Positions 30,401 to 40,596 of a stretch of 64,000 nucleotides of DNA are shown here, one piece after another. Every line of letters begins with the position of its first letter. The first letter of the stretch is position 1. Location: NCBI RefSeq assembly GCF_932294415.1, contig NC_065542.1:46961942-47025941 (forward strand), written 5' to 3'. The stretch comes from Quercus robur (Eukaryota; Streptophyta; Magnoliopsida; Fagales; Fagaceae). The position numbers and the translations under genes were made by a program. The notes beneath the pieces were generated by a model. The model saw only the letters and a program-made list of their open reading frames with translations. It did no database searches and was not told where the DNA came from.

Positions 30401-31151
30401 AATGTAGGATAATCAGATGTACTAATGAAAAGGTTTAATTTTATGAAAGTTTAATCATACTATAAGTTTAAGAGGGCTCCTAAAAGAATTGGTGAAAGGA
30501 TCTGCGTGACTTTGTTTGAGTTCTGTTCAGTTGTAGATCTCTTTTTTTTTTTTTTAGTTTACTGATTATTTTTGTGAAAAAGGCTATTTGAAGGCATGAG
30601 TGTTATTTTCATAGAGAGAGTATATTGAAATTTGTGTGCCTTTTGGTGGATTACCAGAAAAGTGTGTTTTTTCAGGTGGACTGCTTATCTAATTAAAGAT
30701 CCAGTTGGGTAATAATCTGGTCAGAATCTGTTTTAGTCATATGGACAAAAGAATTATTCCATGGCCATAAAACTTTTTTGGAAGTCTGAAAGGAAAATAA
30801 GTATTGAGCAGTAATTAGGAGATATGTCACCCTCTCAAAAACAGAGTACTTTGTTGGGATGTGGATGATGATTTTTTTAGTCATTCAGGTTTAGTGCTCA
30901 TAGCCTGCTAGTGTTATTTTGTCTGACATGAATGCCTTTTAATTTCATTTTAAACTTGTTAGAATCACTCTTTGCGTGCACGTATGTTTTGATAAGTAGA
31001 ATCACTCTATTGTGTTAATGTGTCACTTACAATTTTTGCTCTCAATAATGCCATATTGTTAGTACTTTTGTTTTTTTAACATTGTGCTTGATTGTACTGG
31101 TGTTCTAATAAGTTAAATGTGTCTTGAGTAATTTACAACAGTGCAAACAAG
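27439..31151 (+). promoter_or_regulatory. DUF1644 gene core promoter and intron-containing 5' leader
   Basis: A TATAAATA box at 27439-27446 suggests transcription from about 27470. No coding exon is apparent before the ATG at 31152. A strong acceptor (TTTACAACAG at about 31132-31141) lies ten bases upstream of the ATG, so the leader is almost certainly spliced. The first donor and any further leader exons (for example one ending GATG|GTGAGT near 29021) cannot be fixed without transcripts. The interval has many poly-T tracts and no transposon with clear ends. Confidence 0.5.
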
Positions 31152-32303
31152 ATGGCTGGGGTAAAACGAAGACATTTTGGTTCAGATATCCGTTCTCTTC
31201 ACAAAGAGTTGGATGAGGTTTCATGCCCTATCTGCATGGACCATCCACATAATGCTGTTCTCCTCCTGTGCAGCTCACATGACAAGGGTTGCAGATCTTA
31301 TATTTGTGATACAAGTTACAGGCATTCAAATTGCCTGGACCGCTTTAAAAAATTAAGGGCCAACACTAGGACTTTACCCACTTCTTTACATGTAAATCCA
31401 TACAATTCTAGTAATGCTTCTGGTATGAACTTGGCTTTGAGTACTGACTTAAATCAGGCTAGTGAAAATCACAATCTAAATGAAAGAAACACTGTAATAT
31501 CTGTTGGCTTGCCTGGAGCACCGGGAGAAGATGGTCTTCAGGATCAAAGTAGACATTTAGAAATGCAAGAAGGCTTATTGGAAACACTTGATTCTGAATC
31601 CTTTCAGGAAAGGGTTGAGGTTGAAGAGTTAGATGTGGAGAATTCATCAGAATCAGAATTGAGCTTGAAATGCCCTTTGTGCCGAGGAGACATACTTGGG
31701 TGGGAGGTTGTGGAAGAGGCCAGGAATTATCTTAACCTGAAGAAGCGAAGTTGCTCTAGGGAATCATGCTCGTTCTTTGGTAACTACCAGGAATTGCGAC
31801 GGCATGCAAGAAGGGTTCACCCCACAACCCGACCATCTGACATAGATCCATCTAGAGAACGAGCGTGGCGAAGCCTTGAGCACCAGAGAGAATATGGTGA
31901 TATAGTCAGTGCTATTCGTTCAGCTATGCCTGGAGCTGTTGTGGTTGGGGACTATGTTATTGAAAATGGAGATAGACTAGCAGGTGAAAGGGAAAGTGGT
32001 GCAGGTGAAGTTAATGGGCCATGGTGGACTACTTTGTTTTTGTTTCAGATGATTGGCTCGATGGATGGTGTTGGGGAATCACGGGCCCGGTCAAGGGCTT
32101 GGATGAGACATCGACGGCCAGCAGGAGCTTTATCTGAACGGCGGTTTCTTTGGGGGGAGAATCTGTTGGGTCTGCAGGATGATAATGACGATGACGATGA
32201 CGATGACTTGCGAATATTAAGTGATGTGGGTGAAGATGGATCTCCAGTTCCTAGAAGACGTCGGCGTTTGACCCGGTCAAGGTCAAATGGAGATCAACCT
32301 TGA
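31152..32303 (+). CDS. DUF1644 zinc-finger protein
   Basis: Single coding exon of 383 residues. The N-terminus has SCPICMDHPHNAVLLLC (Cys25, Cys28, Cys40) with further Cys47, Cys52, His58 and Cys61, a RING-like cysteine block typical of the plant DUF1644 family. A second pair is in LKCPLCRGDILGW (Cys174, Cys177). A C2H2-like finger follows (Cys201, Cys206, His218, His223, in SCSFFGNYQELRRHARRVHP). The C-terminus has a run of Asp around residue 345 and a basic RRRRRLTRSRS tail that could serve nuclear localisation. Family members are linked to stress and ABA responses in rice; biochemical function is not established. An E3-ligase role is only a suggestion, because the cysteine spacing is not a canonical RING. 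The ATG is the first one after the leader acceptor. No lesion. Confidence 0.92.
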   Translation: MAGVKRRHFGSDIRSLHKELDEVSCPICMDHPHNAVLLLCSSHDKGCRSYICDTSYRHSNCLDRFKKLRANTRTLPTSLHVNPYNSSNASGMNLALSTDLNQASENHNLNERNTVISVGLPGAPGEDGLQDQSRHLEMQEGLLETLDSESFQERVEVEELDVENSSESELSLKCPLCRGDILGWEVVEEARNYLNLKKRSCSRESCSFFGNYQELRRHARRVHPTTRPSDIDPSRERAWRSLEHQREYGDIVSAIRSAMPGAVVVGDYVIENGDRLAGERESGAGEVNGPWWTTLFLFQMIGSMDGVGESRARSRAWMRHRRPAGALSERRFLWGENLLGLQDDNDDDDDDDLRILSDVGEDGSPVPRRRRRLTRSRSNGDQP

Positions 32304-32950
32304 AGGGTCATTATGTCTGGTAAATTTCCATTTAACTGATATTTACTGGAATTATTTTCAGATTGCCTATGGCTGACCCAACTGGTGTGTTCACCACTAT
32401 TGTTCCAGTAATGTGCAGAAACTGCCTTTGAACAACAGGATCCTTCCTGTTGATTAAGAACACTGTGATTTGAGAAACTTGTAAGCTTGTTCCTGGTCAA
32501 GAGTTTTTAAAGTTTGTTTGGGGATGGAGTAAATGTGAGAATGGAAAAGAGTGTCAGATTCTATTGTTGAAGGCTGGCTCTGACACGAGTTACACTCAGC
32601 TCTCAGAAATGTGAATTATTTCAAGTGGAAGTGGAGTTTGAAGAATTGTGATTGTTTTGGAGATTGTATTGTGTATTAAGTTTGGTCATGGAGTGATCTC
32701 CATTTGAACTATTTTCTGTCGTTTGATTCCTTTTACCTTTTCCAAATGTAATCTTGGTTATATTTAGTTAAATTAAATGGTACGTTATTTAATAGAATTT
32801 TTAGTTTTATGCAAGAACTCTTCCTTTCCTTTTAATTAGGTTTGATTTTTTTCTTTATTTTAAAATTTTTTTTTTTTTTTATAACAATGATGAAATTATT
32901 TTGATTAGTCCTTAACATTTAAATTTTTTGGATTTACCATTCCGAAGTTA
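32304..32950 (+). other. DUF1644 gene 3' UTR and downstream spacer
   Basis: Probable 3' UTR of about 450 bases, with TGTAA-type upstream elements near 32746. No clear AATAAA signal near the likely end. AT-rich spacer follows. Confidence 0.4.
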
Positions 32951-33090
32951 CTACCTGTTTGGCCACCAAGTTCAAACAACAATTTTCACATTTTAAACAA
33001 CATTACACATATTTTCACACACTTTTTTACCATACATATTTCAAAAAACTCCAAATAACAATTTTCAAACTATTCTACCAAACACCTCCA
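32951..33090. mobile_element. Tourist-like MITE, diverged
   Basis: It starts CTACCTGTTTGGCC, ends with the complement of GGTGTTTGGTAGAATAG, and has interior AACAATTTTCACA and TATTTTCACA motifs as in the MITE at 12991-13130. The target duplication is unclear. Confidence 0.4.
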
Positions 33091-33173
33091 AATGTTATGG
33101 TCATAGCCCGAGTGCCGTTGGTGGCCCTTTTCTCTTTTGGTGGATATGGGCCATCTGGCAACCCAGGCATCGG

Positions 33174-33209
<36 letters not shown>

Positions 33210-33870
33210 GGGCAGTTTAGAATGTCTTGTATCCCTTCTGATAGATTTATCTGGGCCCTGGGGCTGTCCCGTTGGTGTGTATGTGTTGGAAGATTTGATT
33301 TAATTAGGTGATTCAATAATTTGATATATGAGTCAATAAGCCAATCCCCAAATGCATGGGTCTTAAAGGCAGAGAAGCACAAGAGCAATGCTTGGGCCGG
33401 AGAATAGCCCAGACCTCTTGGGTTGAGAAAAATGCCAAGTAATGGGGCTAGAATGGCCCTTGATGAGATGAAAGAACCAATGGGCCCAAGGATGGTCTTT
33501 TCAATGGGGGTGGCCATAGTAGAATATATATCGTTTATGATCATAACAATAATTCTTACTAGTTTCTAATAGACTGTGTTTTGTTAATGAAGATATGCTA
33601 GTGCTTTTCTTTCCTCATTTATGGGAGATTTTATTCCTATATTTGCTTTCTCATAATTTAGGAGCATTGTAAGTTTCAAAAAAAAAAAAAAAAAGGGTGC
33701 ATTGTACATTACTTTGAATAATTTTTGAAAATTCAGACAAGTATTGTAAAATTTGAAGAATGTCCCGAAGCATGTTCATAAATTTAGAAATGTCTAATAT
33801 GTGCTCACAATCTTTAACAGTAGATCTTGGAAAATGTAAGACTATTATCTACAAAGATCAAATTTGATAA
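33091..33870. other. Spacer with (TA)n and a dispersed repeat block
   Basis: A (TA)n run lies at about 33174-33206. The block 33430-33510 (GGGGCTAGAATGGCCC, GATGAAAGAACCA, GGGCCCAAGG) reappears inverted at 40530-40597 and is an unclassified dispersed repeat. No gene. Confidence 0.5.
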
Positions 33871-33880
33871 TCGTGGTCCA

Positions 33881-34168
33881 TTACGATAAATTACAATCTT
33901 CTATAGATGCCTCAACATTAATGTATGCCTTCCTGATTAAAGTAATAAGCTCTTTTGCACATAATAGAAACAAATAGGAGGATAATGGATCCCTTGACAA
34001 AAATTCTCTTAGAAAAAGTACTATGACCTCTTGGTAACCCCCATTTATTATAATAGAGAAAATAACATAAGTAATACAATTCATAATTGATGACACCCAC
34101 TCTAAGTGAAAACTCATTCTTAACATGAACATTGATGCCACAATAATTTTCCATCCTCCAATAACCAA
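33881..34168 (-). pseudogene. LINE reverse transcriptase fragment
   Basis: The minus-strand frame contains RDPLSSYLFLLCAKELITLI, matching the RT segment QGDPLSPYLFLLC..E.L of plant LINEs, preceded by a decayed INGGYQEVI that corresponds to INGSPKG. Only about 95 residues remain; other domains are missing. Confidence 0.7.
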
Positions 34169-34333
34169 TTCAAATCTTTCTTGTACTTTAGAGATTTCTT
34201 ATATCTGTTAGTCCCTTTCTTGTCTAGCTTCCAAATTAAAACACACACCTAGAGGTCAGGGATTTTTTTTTAATATTTATTATTTTTTGTTATGCTTGAT
34301 TTATTAGAAAAACTTCCAAACACATTAGGCCAG

Positions 34334-34724
34334 GATCAACTTACAACATACAAGTTAAAACACACTGACCTCTTATCTTACATACCATTTTAACAACATA
34401 CACTTAACATACTAAATCAGTACATAAACATTACATACTCATAAACTAAAAGCAATAACAAACACTACATACATATGGGTTTGAAAGAACACAAAACATA
34501 TTAACACAATAGTCTAGATCAACTTACAACGTACAAGTTGAAACACACTGAGCTCTTATCTTACATACCATTTTAACAACAGACACTAAATATATTAAAT
34601 CAATACATAAGCATTACATACCCATAAACTAAAAGCAAAAACAAATACTACATAAACATGGGTTTGAAAAAACACAAAACATATTATGGCATGGGTTTGA
34701 AAAAACACAAAACATATTATGGTT
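34334..34724 (+). repeat. 183-bp direct repeat, two units plus a 33-bp partial
   Basis: GATCAACTTACAAC occurs at 34334 and 34517, and GGGTTTGAAA at 34477 and 34660 (period 183), then again at 34693 (period 33). Units share CATACCATTTTAACAACA and CATAAACTAAAAGCAA. It borders the LTR-like sequence starting at 34725. Confidence 0.75.
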
Positions 34725-34802
34725 TGTTATGGATTCACCATTGTAGCATTGGTTGTTTGTGTACCAGGTTGTGAAACCTACTATATAGGATTCAACATTG
34801 TA

Positions 34803-36470
34803 CCCATTATCAAGGTTTTGAAACCCGGACCGTTTATTGAACCGTAAAAGGGAGAGGTTCAAGGGTTTTGAGGTCGAACCGAGGTCGAACCGGGGTCGAA
34901 CCGTGATGACGTCATAATTAATTTAATAATTATTTTTTATATATGAAAATATTAAATTAACTAAAATAATCCAATTAAATATAAATATATATATTTCAAA
35001 TATATATTTCCATATCATAACTTTTACAAGACAAATAAGAAATATCAAATCCTAAGCAAATTTAAATATAATATCTATTTATTTATTTATATAATGATTA
35101 GTTAAACTTGTAATAATAATAATAATTATTATTATTATATAAGAATTAGAAAGACACTCAAATAAAATAAAATAAATTATTTAAATTATTTAATAATTAA
35201 TTTTAAATTGAAATAATTATTATATACTTAACTGTTAATATTAATTAAAATTAGAGCAATAATAGAACCATAATATTTTATACAAATTTTGCCACAATTT
35301 GCCACGTGACAAGATATGAGTGGTAGAGATATAAACCCATAATTTTTTTTTTCATTACTCACTTTGTCATGTGTCAAATTATAGAAAAAAATTGTGTAAA
35401 ATATTGTGATACTACATTACTATTAAAGAAATGATATGTCCACAATATTTTCACAACATTTTTACAACAAATTTTAAGTGACAGATTATTACTGGTTGTT
35501 ATTATTAGGGCAAAAAAGTAATCTTAATGTTAAGTTCAAATTTAAACCAATAACAACTAACCACTTATAATTTGTTGTAATATTATTATAAAATTGTTGT
35601 GAACTTAACACCTCTCTTACTCTCAAAAATACTTAAAATATTTAATGCACCTATCAAATATCAATACATGTTACATCACGTTGGGCAGCTGAAAAAAATA
35701 TCTAAATCTAATGGCTGAAAATGTTTTGCTTTTATTAAAAAATTAAAACCCTTCATCATTTCCAAGTTAGCCACGTGAGCTACAGGGACTTAGGAATTCA
35801 AAAGCAATAAAAAAAGTAACAAAAGTCTAGAAAGAAAGAGAAACACATACTCAGTGAAAAAGAGTAAAGTACAGAGCCCCATCAACGGAAAAAAGAAAGA
35901 GAAGAAGAAAAAAAAAAAAAAAAAAAGAAGAAAGAATAAGAAGCAGCAGCAGCAAAGACGAAGATACGTATTACTGTAATTTGTGTTTTTGTTTTTTTGA
36001 TCTGATGTAGTTTGTGTTTATTGTTTATTTGCTGAGCAAGTGTGGAGTTTGTTTTGGCATAGACCCTGCTTCGTTGTGTTCTTCTCTCTTTTTTTTTTTT
36101 TTTTTTGAGGAACTTGTCTTCTTCTTCTTCTCTGGTTCTTTTTTTTTTTTTTTTTCTTACAAATCCCTTTGTTCAAGTCCGATCTTTGTTCTTCTTCGTG
36201 TTCTTTCATTTCTTTTAGATCTAATCATAACTTCATACCGGTGTATTGGCCAAAATTCACCAGAAAAGCTGAAACAAAACGAAACCGTTCGAACCTCAAA
36301 AACCGGTCACGGTTCTCAGAACCGTACGGTCCGACCACGGTTGACACGGGTCCCTGCTTTTTTCCCATAGAACGGTTCTTGAAGCTTAAAAAACCGCAAA
36401 ACTGAGAGGGTCACGGTTTTTCCGGTCGGACCGTACGGTCCGGTCCGGGTTTCAAAACCATGCCCATTAT
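34803..36470. mobile_element. hAT-like non-autonomous element with 8-bp duplication
   Basis: CCCATTAT occurs at 34803-34810 and 36463-36470. The element 34811-36462 starts CAAGGTTTTGAAACCCGGAC and its right end is the complement of CATGGTTTTGAAACCCGGAC, a near-perfect inverted repeat. An 8-bp duplication with CA-starting termini is the hAT pattern. Subterminal GGTCGAACCG and GGACCGTACGGTCC motifs recur at both ends. The 1.65-kb interior has no transposase; its right half contains AAG/CTT-rich runs and a stretch resembling a plant 5' UTR (35820-36000). Confidence 0.85.
35436..35612. mobile_element. MITE nested in the hAT-like element
   Basis: The left part CCACAATATTTTCACAACA and right part (TTTGTTGTAATATTATTATA, then AATTGTTGTGAAC) are inverted relative to each other. 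The inner sequences TCAAATTTAAACCAATAACA and CACTTATAATTTGTTG recur in similar form at 60040-60225. Limits approximate. Confidence 0.45.
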
Positions 36471-36699
36471 GTATGTAAGTCAAGTCTCCTACTTGTACTA
36501 GTAGTCTAGGGTTTAGCCTCCTCTATATACACATTCATTATAACACAGACTTTGTATTACACTCTTATACAATAAAGATGTAGCCCTTAAGGGTTTCTAG
36601 GTTTCCTCCATGGATGTAAACCAACAAGGTTAAACTACCCATATTCTCATGTTTCTATTCTATGCTACCTCTTCTGCATTTACTCTAGCATATACAACA

Positions 36700-37535
36700 T
36701 AATATACACATTAAAATTTGATCTAAATAATTATCTATTACAACAAATATAATGTTGTAATAATTTGATCTAAATTATTTTTGTTAATTATTTGCAATCT
36801 ATTATAATAAAATTTGTGAAGTAATAACCTATTACTACAAGATATTCGAAATAGTTAATTTTTTATTGCAAAAAAAAAAATATTATTGTATCAAAATTTT
36901 CATTAAAACGTTGGCTTGAGAACTGAGAAGTAGACTCTACAACTTGAAACATGGAGCACAATGTGAAGAACAGTGCCAAAAAAACCAAATATGAAACTTG
37001 TGCCATGCTATGAGTTTTGAGTGGAAGAAGGTTTAGAGGAAAGAAATCGAAGAAGAAGAAGAAATCCAAGGACCATAGGTGTTAACACAATCAAAGAAGA
37101 AGAATACTTTAGGAGTGAAGAAGGTGTTTAAATTTTTTATGGTTTTGCTTTTGAGTGTATATAGAGGTTGGTCAAAGCATTCATGTTACCGACACTTATA
37201 CACTTATTTAGGGTTACCGGCATTTACACTCTCATTGCAATAACTTGATATGAATTATTTTACAATCTATTGCAATAACAAATATCAAGATAACATTGCA
37301 ATAACCTGATATAAATTATTTTACAATTTATTGTAATGACAAATATTAAGATATTATTGCAATAACTTAATATTAATTATTTTACAATCTATTATAATGA
37401 CAAACATAAAATAATTATCTATTACAACGAATATAACATTGTAATAATTTGATCTAAATTATTTTTGTTAATTATTTGCAATCTATTGCAATAAAATTTG
37501 TGAAGTAATAACCTATTGTAATACTAAATTGTAAG
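36700..37535. repeat. CACTA-like subterminal module, copy 1
   Basis: Dense TTGCAATA, TTGTAATAA and GATATAAATTATTTTACAAT motifs. The order of blocks (ATTATCTATTACAACGAATA, GTTGTAATAATTTGATC, TTAATTATTTGCAATCTATT) matches 39000-39980 and the split copy at 42181-42298 / 45188-45462. Only the last copy reaches a CACTA-type terminus. This copy breaks off near 37535. Confidence 0.6.
36905..37006 (-). pseudogene. Captured signal-peptide exon, copy A
   Basis: The minus frame from the ATG at 37006 gives MAQVSYLVFLALFF followed by TLCSMFQVVES, a classic secretory signal peptide with a hydrophobic core. An untranslated-leader-like stretch lies upstream (to about 37140). After about 34 residues it runs into repeat sequence. 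A near-identical second copy lies at 39236-39321. It looks like a duplicated first exon of a host gene carried in the repeat array. Confidence 0.6.
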
Positions 37536-37690
37536 GAATAACATTCCCAAAAATCTGGATGCCAGGAGTAATGTAGATTTTCCGTACCAAACGCCACATA
37601 AGTGTAAACTCAAAGGGTTGAATTAGTCTAAAACATCTTATACTGAGCCATAACTAAGAAGCAATTTTCCAATCCATATCAAATACTTTT

Positions 37691-37906
37691 TCAATTACTA
37701 GAGCTTGAATATGGAGGCACATCAATCTTGAGCTTCAATTCGTCAAGATCCATGGAGGTCGGTGAGGATGGCACAAATCTTGCTTCGTAAATTTTGTCCT
37801 TTCCACAATCGGTTACTTCTAAAGTCATGTATATACAGCTTATCTTTTCAGAAGAAATCACCAGTTGTTTCGCATTTTGCACTTTTTTTAACTCTATGAG
37901 TACATT
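37691..37906 (-). pseudogene. Cystatin-like exon fragment
   Basis: Read minus from an acceptor-like TTGTGTAG, the 216-nt open exon gives NVLIELKKVQNAKQLVISS, then IYMTLEVTDCGKDKIYEARF and an acidic, Ser-rich tail with a TGA stop at 37691-37693. The layout matches the plant cysteine-protease-inhibitor (phytocystatin) core, in which QxVxG is followed by a TLE..D.GK...YEA strand. QxVxG is degenerate here (QLVIS, Gly to Ser). The signal-peptide exon at 39321 lies upstream on the same strand and could be its partner, but exon joining is unproven. Non-functional status is likely, not certain. Confidence 0.55.
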
Positions 37907-38235
37907 CTACACAATATAGCATAGCATAATTAGATAAAATATAATAGAAACAAATATAAATCCTACCACTAAAATTTTACATAGAGAACTAAAAAACAGA
38001 ATGTATATAGAAAACAAAGATAAAGTTAAGTACAAATTTATGATGATGGAGTTATCGATATGGGAAAATGATAGAGTTATTATGTTGTTTAGTTAGTAAA
38101 TTGATTTAACATGATTAAAGCTGGACCTTCATAAACAAATGAACTATTTTCCTTTTTATATAAAAACATATTTCTTTGTAATTTAGTAAAAAATTAGTAA
38201 TAGATAATTTTCAAGAATTAAAAAAGTAGTTATTC

Positions 38236-38430
38236 TGTGTCATGTATATACAGCTTATCTTTCCAGAAGAAATCACCAGTTGTTTCACATTTAGCACAGT
38301 TTTTAATTCCATCAGTACATTCTACACAGTATAGCATAGCATAATTAGATAAAATATAATAGAAACAAATATAAATCCTACCACCAAAATTTTACATAGA
38401 GAACTAAAAGACAGAATGTATATAGAAAAG
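38236..38430 (-). repeat. Second partial copy of the cystatin-like exon start
   Basis: Repeats 37823-38017 with a shift of about 413 bases: TGTATATACAGCTTATCTTT, AGAAGAAATCACCAGTTGTT, TACATTCTACACA and the intron part ATAGCATAGCATAATTAGAT all recur with few changes. It keeps the exon's 5' half and flanking intron but lacks the 3' half, and is cut on the right by the hAT-type end at 38431. Confidence 0.85.
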
Positions 38431-38990
38431 CAGGGCCGGCTCAACAACTTTTGGGGCCTTAGGCGAAAATTTTGAATGGGGCATTTTTATAATTAAATAT
38501 TAATAAAATAATATATATATATATATATATTGATTTTTTTAATATTTAAAATCTATTTTTCTTGCTTTTTGAGATGCAAAATTACTAATTAAGTTTTTGT
38601 ATGTAAGTTACTCTAACATTTCTTTTTCAATTGATAATATAGCTAATCCACTTAATTTTTCTTGTTACATAGTAGAACCTGGTTATTACAATTTTTCTAA
38701 AGACGTGACCACTTTAAAGTTTAAACCTGCACAAATAAAAATTAATTTAATACATGGTTTAATAAATTAGTGTCATTATAATACAAATGAGTTGATATGA
38801 TATACATCAAATTATTAATTGGTATAATAATTTATAATTAATTTGATTGGTATAATAATTTATAATAATAGATAAAGTGTCAGATAAAAAAAAAAAAATT
38901 TGGGAAGCCGACTAGCTTGTACAGCTATACTTCACTACCCCTAAGTCCTACCATCCTATGCCTATGGCTAAGTTTTAAAGAAAAAACGTG
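38431..38990 (+). mobile_element. hAT-like terminus, truncated
   Basis: It begins CAGGGCCGGCTCAACAAC, a common plant hAT terminus. GGGGCCTTAGGCGAAAA and AT-rich sequence follow. No complementary right end or 8-bp duplication found; right limit is approximate. Confidence 0.5.
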
Positions 38991-38999
38991 TCCTACACT

Positions 39000-39980
39000 C
39001 CTACTCCTATCAATTATTTTACAATCTATTGCAATGACAAACATAAAATAATTATCTATTACAATGAATATAACGTTGTAATAATTTGATCTAAATTGTT
39101 TTTGTTAATTATTTACAATCTATTGCAATAAAATTTTTGAAGTAATAACCTATTACTACAAGATATTCGAAACAATAAATTTTTCTTTTGCAACAAAATA
39201 TATATTATTGTATCAAATTTTTCATTAAAACATTGGCTAGAGAAGTAGACTCTACAACTTGAAACATGGAGCACAATGTGACGAACAGTGCCAAAAAAAC
39301 CAAAGATGAAACTTGTGCCATGCTATGAGTTTTGGGTAGATGAAGGTTTAGAGGAAAGAAATCGAAGAAGAAGAAGAAATCTGAGGATAGTAGGTGTTAA
39401 CACAGTCGAAGAAGAAGAATACTTCAGGAACAAAGGAGGTGTTTAAATTTTTTATGGTTCTACTTCTGAGTGTATATAGAGTTTGGTCAGAGCATTCACG
39501 TTATCGGTACTTACACACTTATTTAGGGCTACTGGCACTTACACTCTCATTGCAATAACTTGATATGTATTATTTTACAATTTATTGCAATGACAAATAT
39601 TAAGAAATTATTAGAATAACCTGATATAAATTATTTTTACAATCTATTGTGATGACAAATATTAAGATATTATTGCAATAACCTAATATTAATTATTTTA
39701 CAATTCATTACAATAACAAACATAAAATAATTATTTATTACAACGAATATAATGTTGTAATAATTTGATTTAAATTATTTTTGTTAATTATTTGCAATCT
39801 ATTGCAATAAAATTTGTGAAGAAATAACCTATTACTACAAGATATTTGAAACAATAAATTTTTTATTGCAACAAAATATATATTATTGTCAAAAATTTTC
39901 ATTAAAATATTTGAAGTTTATTGCAATGGAATTTTTTGTTGCACAAATCTATTACCTCAAATTTTATTAAACTCTTAATA
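39000..39980. repeat. CACTA-like subterminal module, copy 2
   Basis: Colinear with copy 1 (36700-37535) including the leader and signal-peptide exon, and with the copy ending at 45462. The last part (TTTATTGCAATGGAATTTTT, GTTGCACAAATCTATTACCT) matches 45329-45380 but stops before the terminal repeat. Confidence 0.6.
39236..39321 (-). pseudogene. Captured signal-peptide exon, copy B
   Basis: The ATG at 39321 (minus) gives MAQVSSLVFLALFV then TLCSMFQVVES, the same signal peptide as copy A with two changes. The upstream leader also matches copy A, including a CTT-rich stretch near 39364-39380. It lies about 1.3 kb upstream, in transcription sense, of the cystatin-like exon at 37906-37691. Confidence 0.6.
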
Positions 39981-40194
39981 TATAGAGATGAACAATAAAT
40001 AGAGGAAGAGAATTTAAGGAAATAAATACTGTGGATGAGTCAATTTGTGGGTATTCTTTTTGGGTTGGCTTTTATGTAGCTTTTGCATGTTAATAAGAGT
40101 GTTCCAAACAAGGATATGTGGGGTTTATGACAGTAACTAGGAGTACATCAAGGATACACTAACATTTGTCTATATATTTAATGGGTTGTGTTAC

Positions 40195-40385
40195 GGTGCC
40201 CGTTAACAACAATATTTTTGTATTTTTTCTGACAAAATTTTTTGTCTTCATTTACCTTTATTTCAAATTTTTAACTTTTTAAGTATCATATGGGGTTCTT
40301 TTTGACTTTTTTGGACCAGTTTGTTTTGTCTTTTTTCACCTTAACAAGCACCGAATCGGTGCTTGTTAACAAATCCCTGTATTTA
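40195..40385. mobile_element. Small MITE-like element with a palindromic end
   Basis: The left part contains GGTGCCCGTTAACAAC. The right part is the near-perfect palindrome 40341-40369 (TTAACAAGCACCG, AA, TCGGTGCTTGTTAA). No coding capacity, limits approximate, superfamily unknown. Confidence 0.4.
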
Positions 40386-40479
40386 ATAGTCAAACTGGGT
40401 GTATCAAAAAAATAGTCAAACTGGGTAGGGGGGTAACCAATTGTAATATTTTAGACCTACATCCACAACAAAAATTTCA

Positions 40480-40596
40480 TTGTTTGTGACCGAGTTCTCT
40501 TTTAGTGGATTTAGGCCATTTCTTAGGCTTTATTATGTCCCGTCCACCCTTGGGCCGACTGGTTCTTTCATCTCTTTAAGGGCTATTCTAGCCCCA
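40480..40596. repeat. Dispersed repeat block, inverted copy of 33430-33510
   Basis: The complement of 40530-40597 reads GGGGCTAGAATAGCCC, GATGAAAGAACCAG, GGCCCAAGGGTGG, matching 33430-33510. Element type unknown. Confidence 0.5.

Larger units (their letters stand above)
34725..36699 (+). mobile_element. Probable LTR (copia-like) split by a hAT-type insertion
   Basis: Removing the element at 34811-36462 and one 8-bp duplication leaves about 315 bp. It begins TGTTATGGATTCACC and ends TATACAACA, with a TATA-like CCTCTATATACA, a polyadenylation-like CAATAAAG and a U5-like stretch. This is the architecture of a short copia-type LTR. No matched 5-bp duplication, primer site or partner LTR was found, so it may be a truncated or solo LTR. 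Confidence 0.45.
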
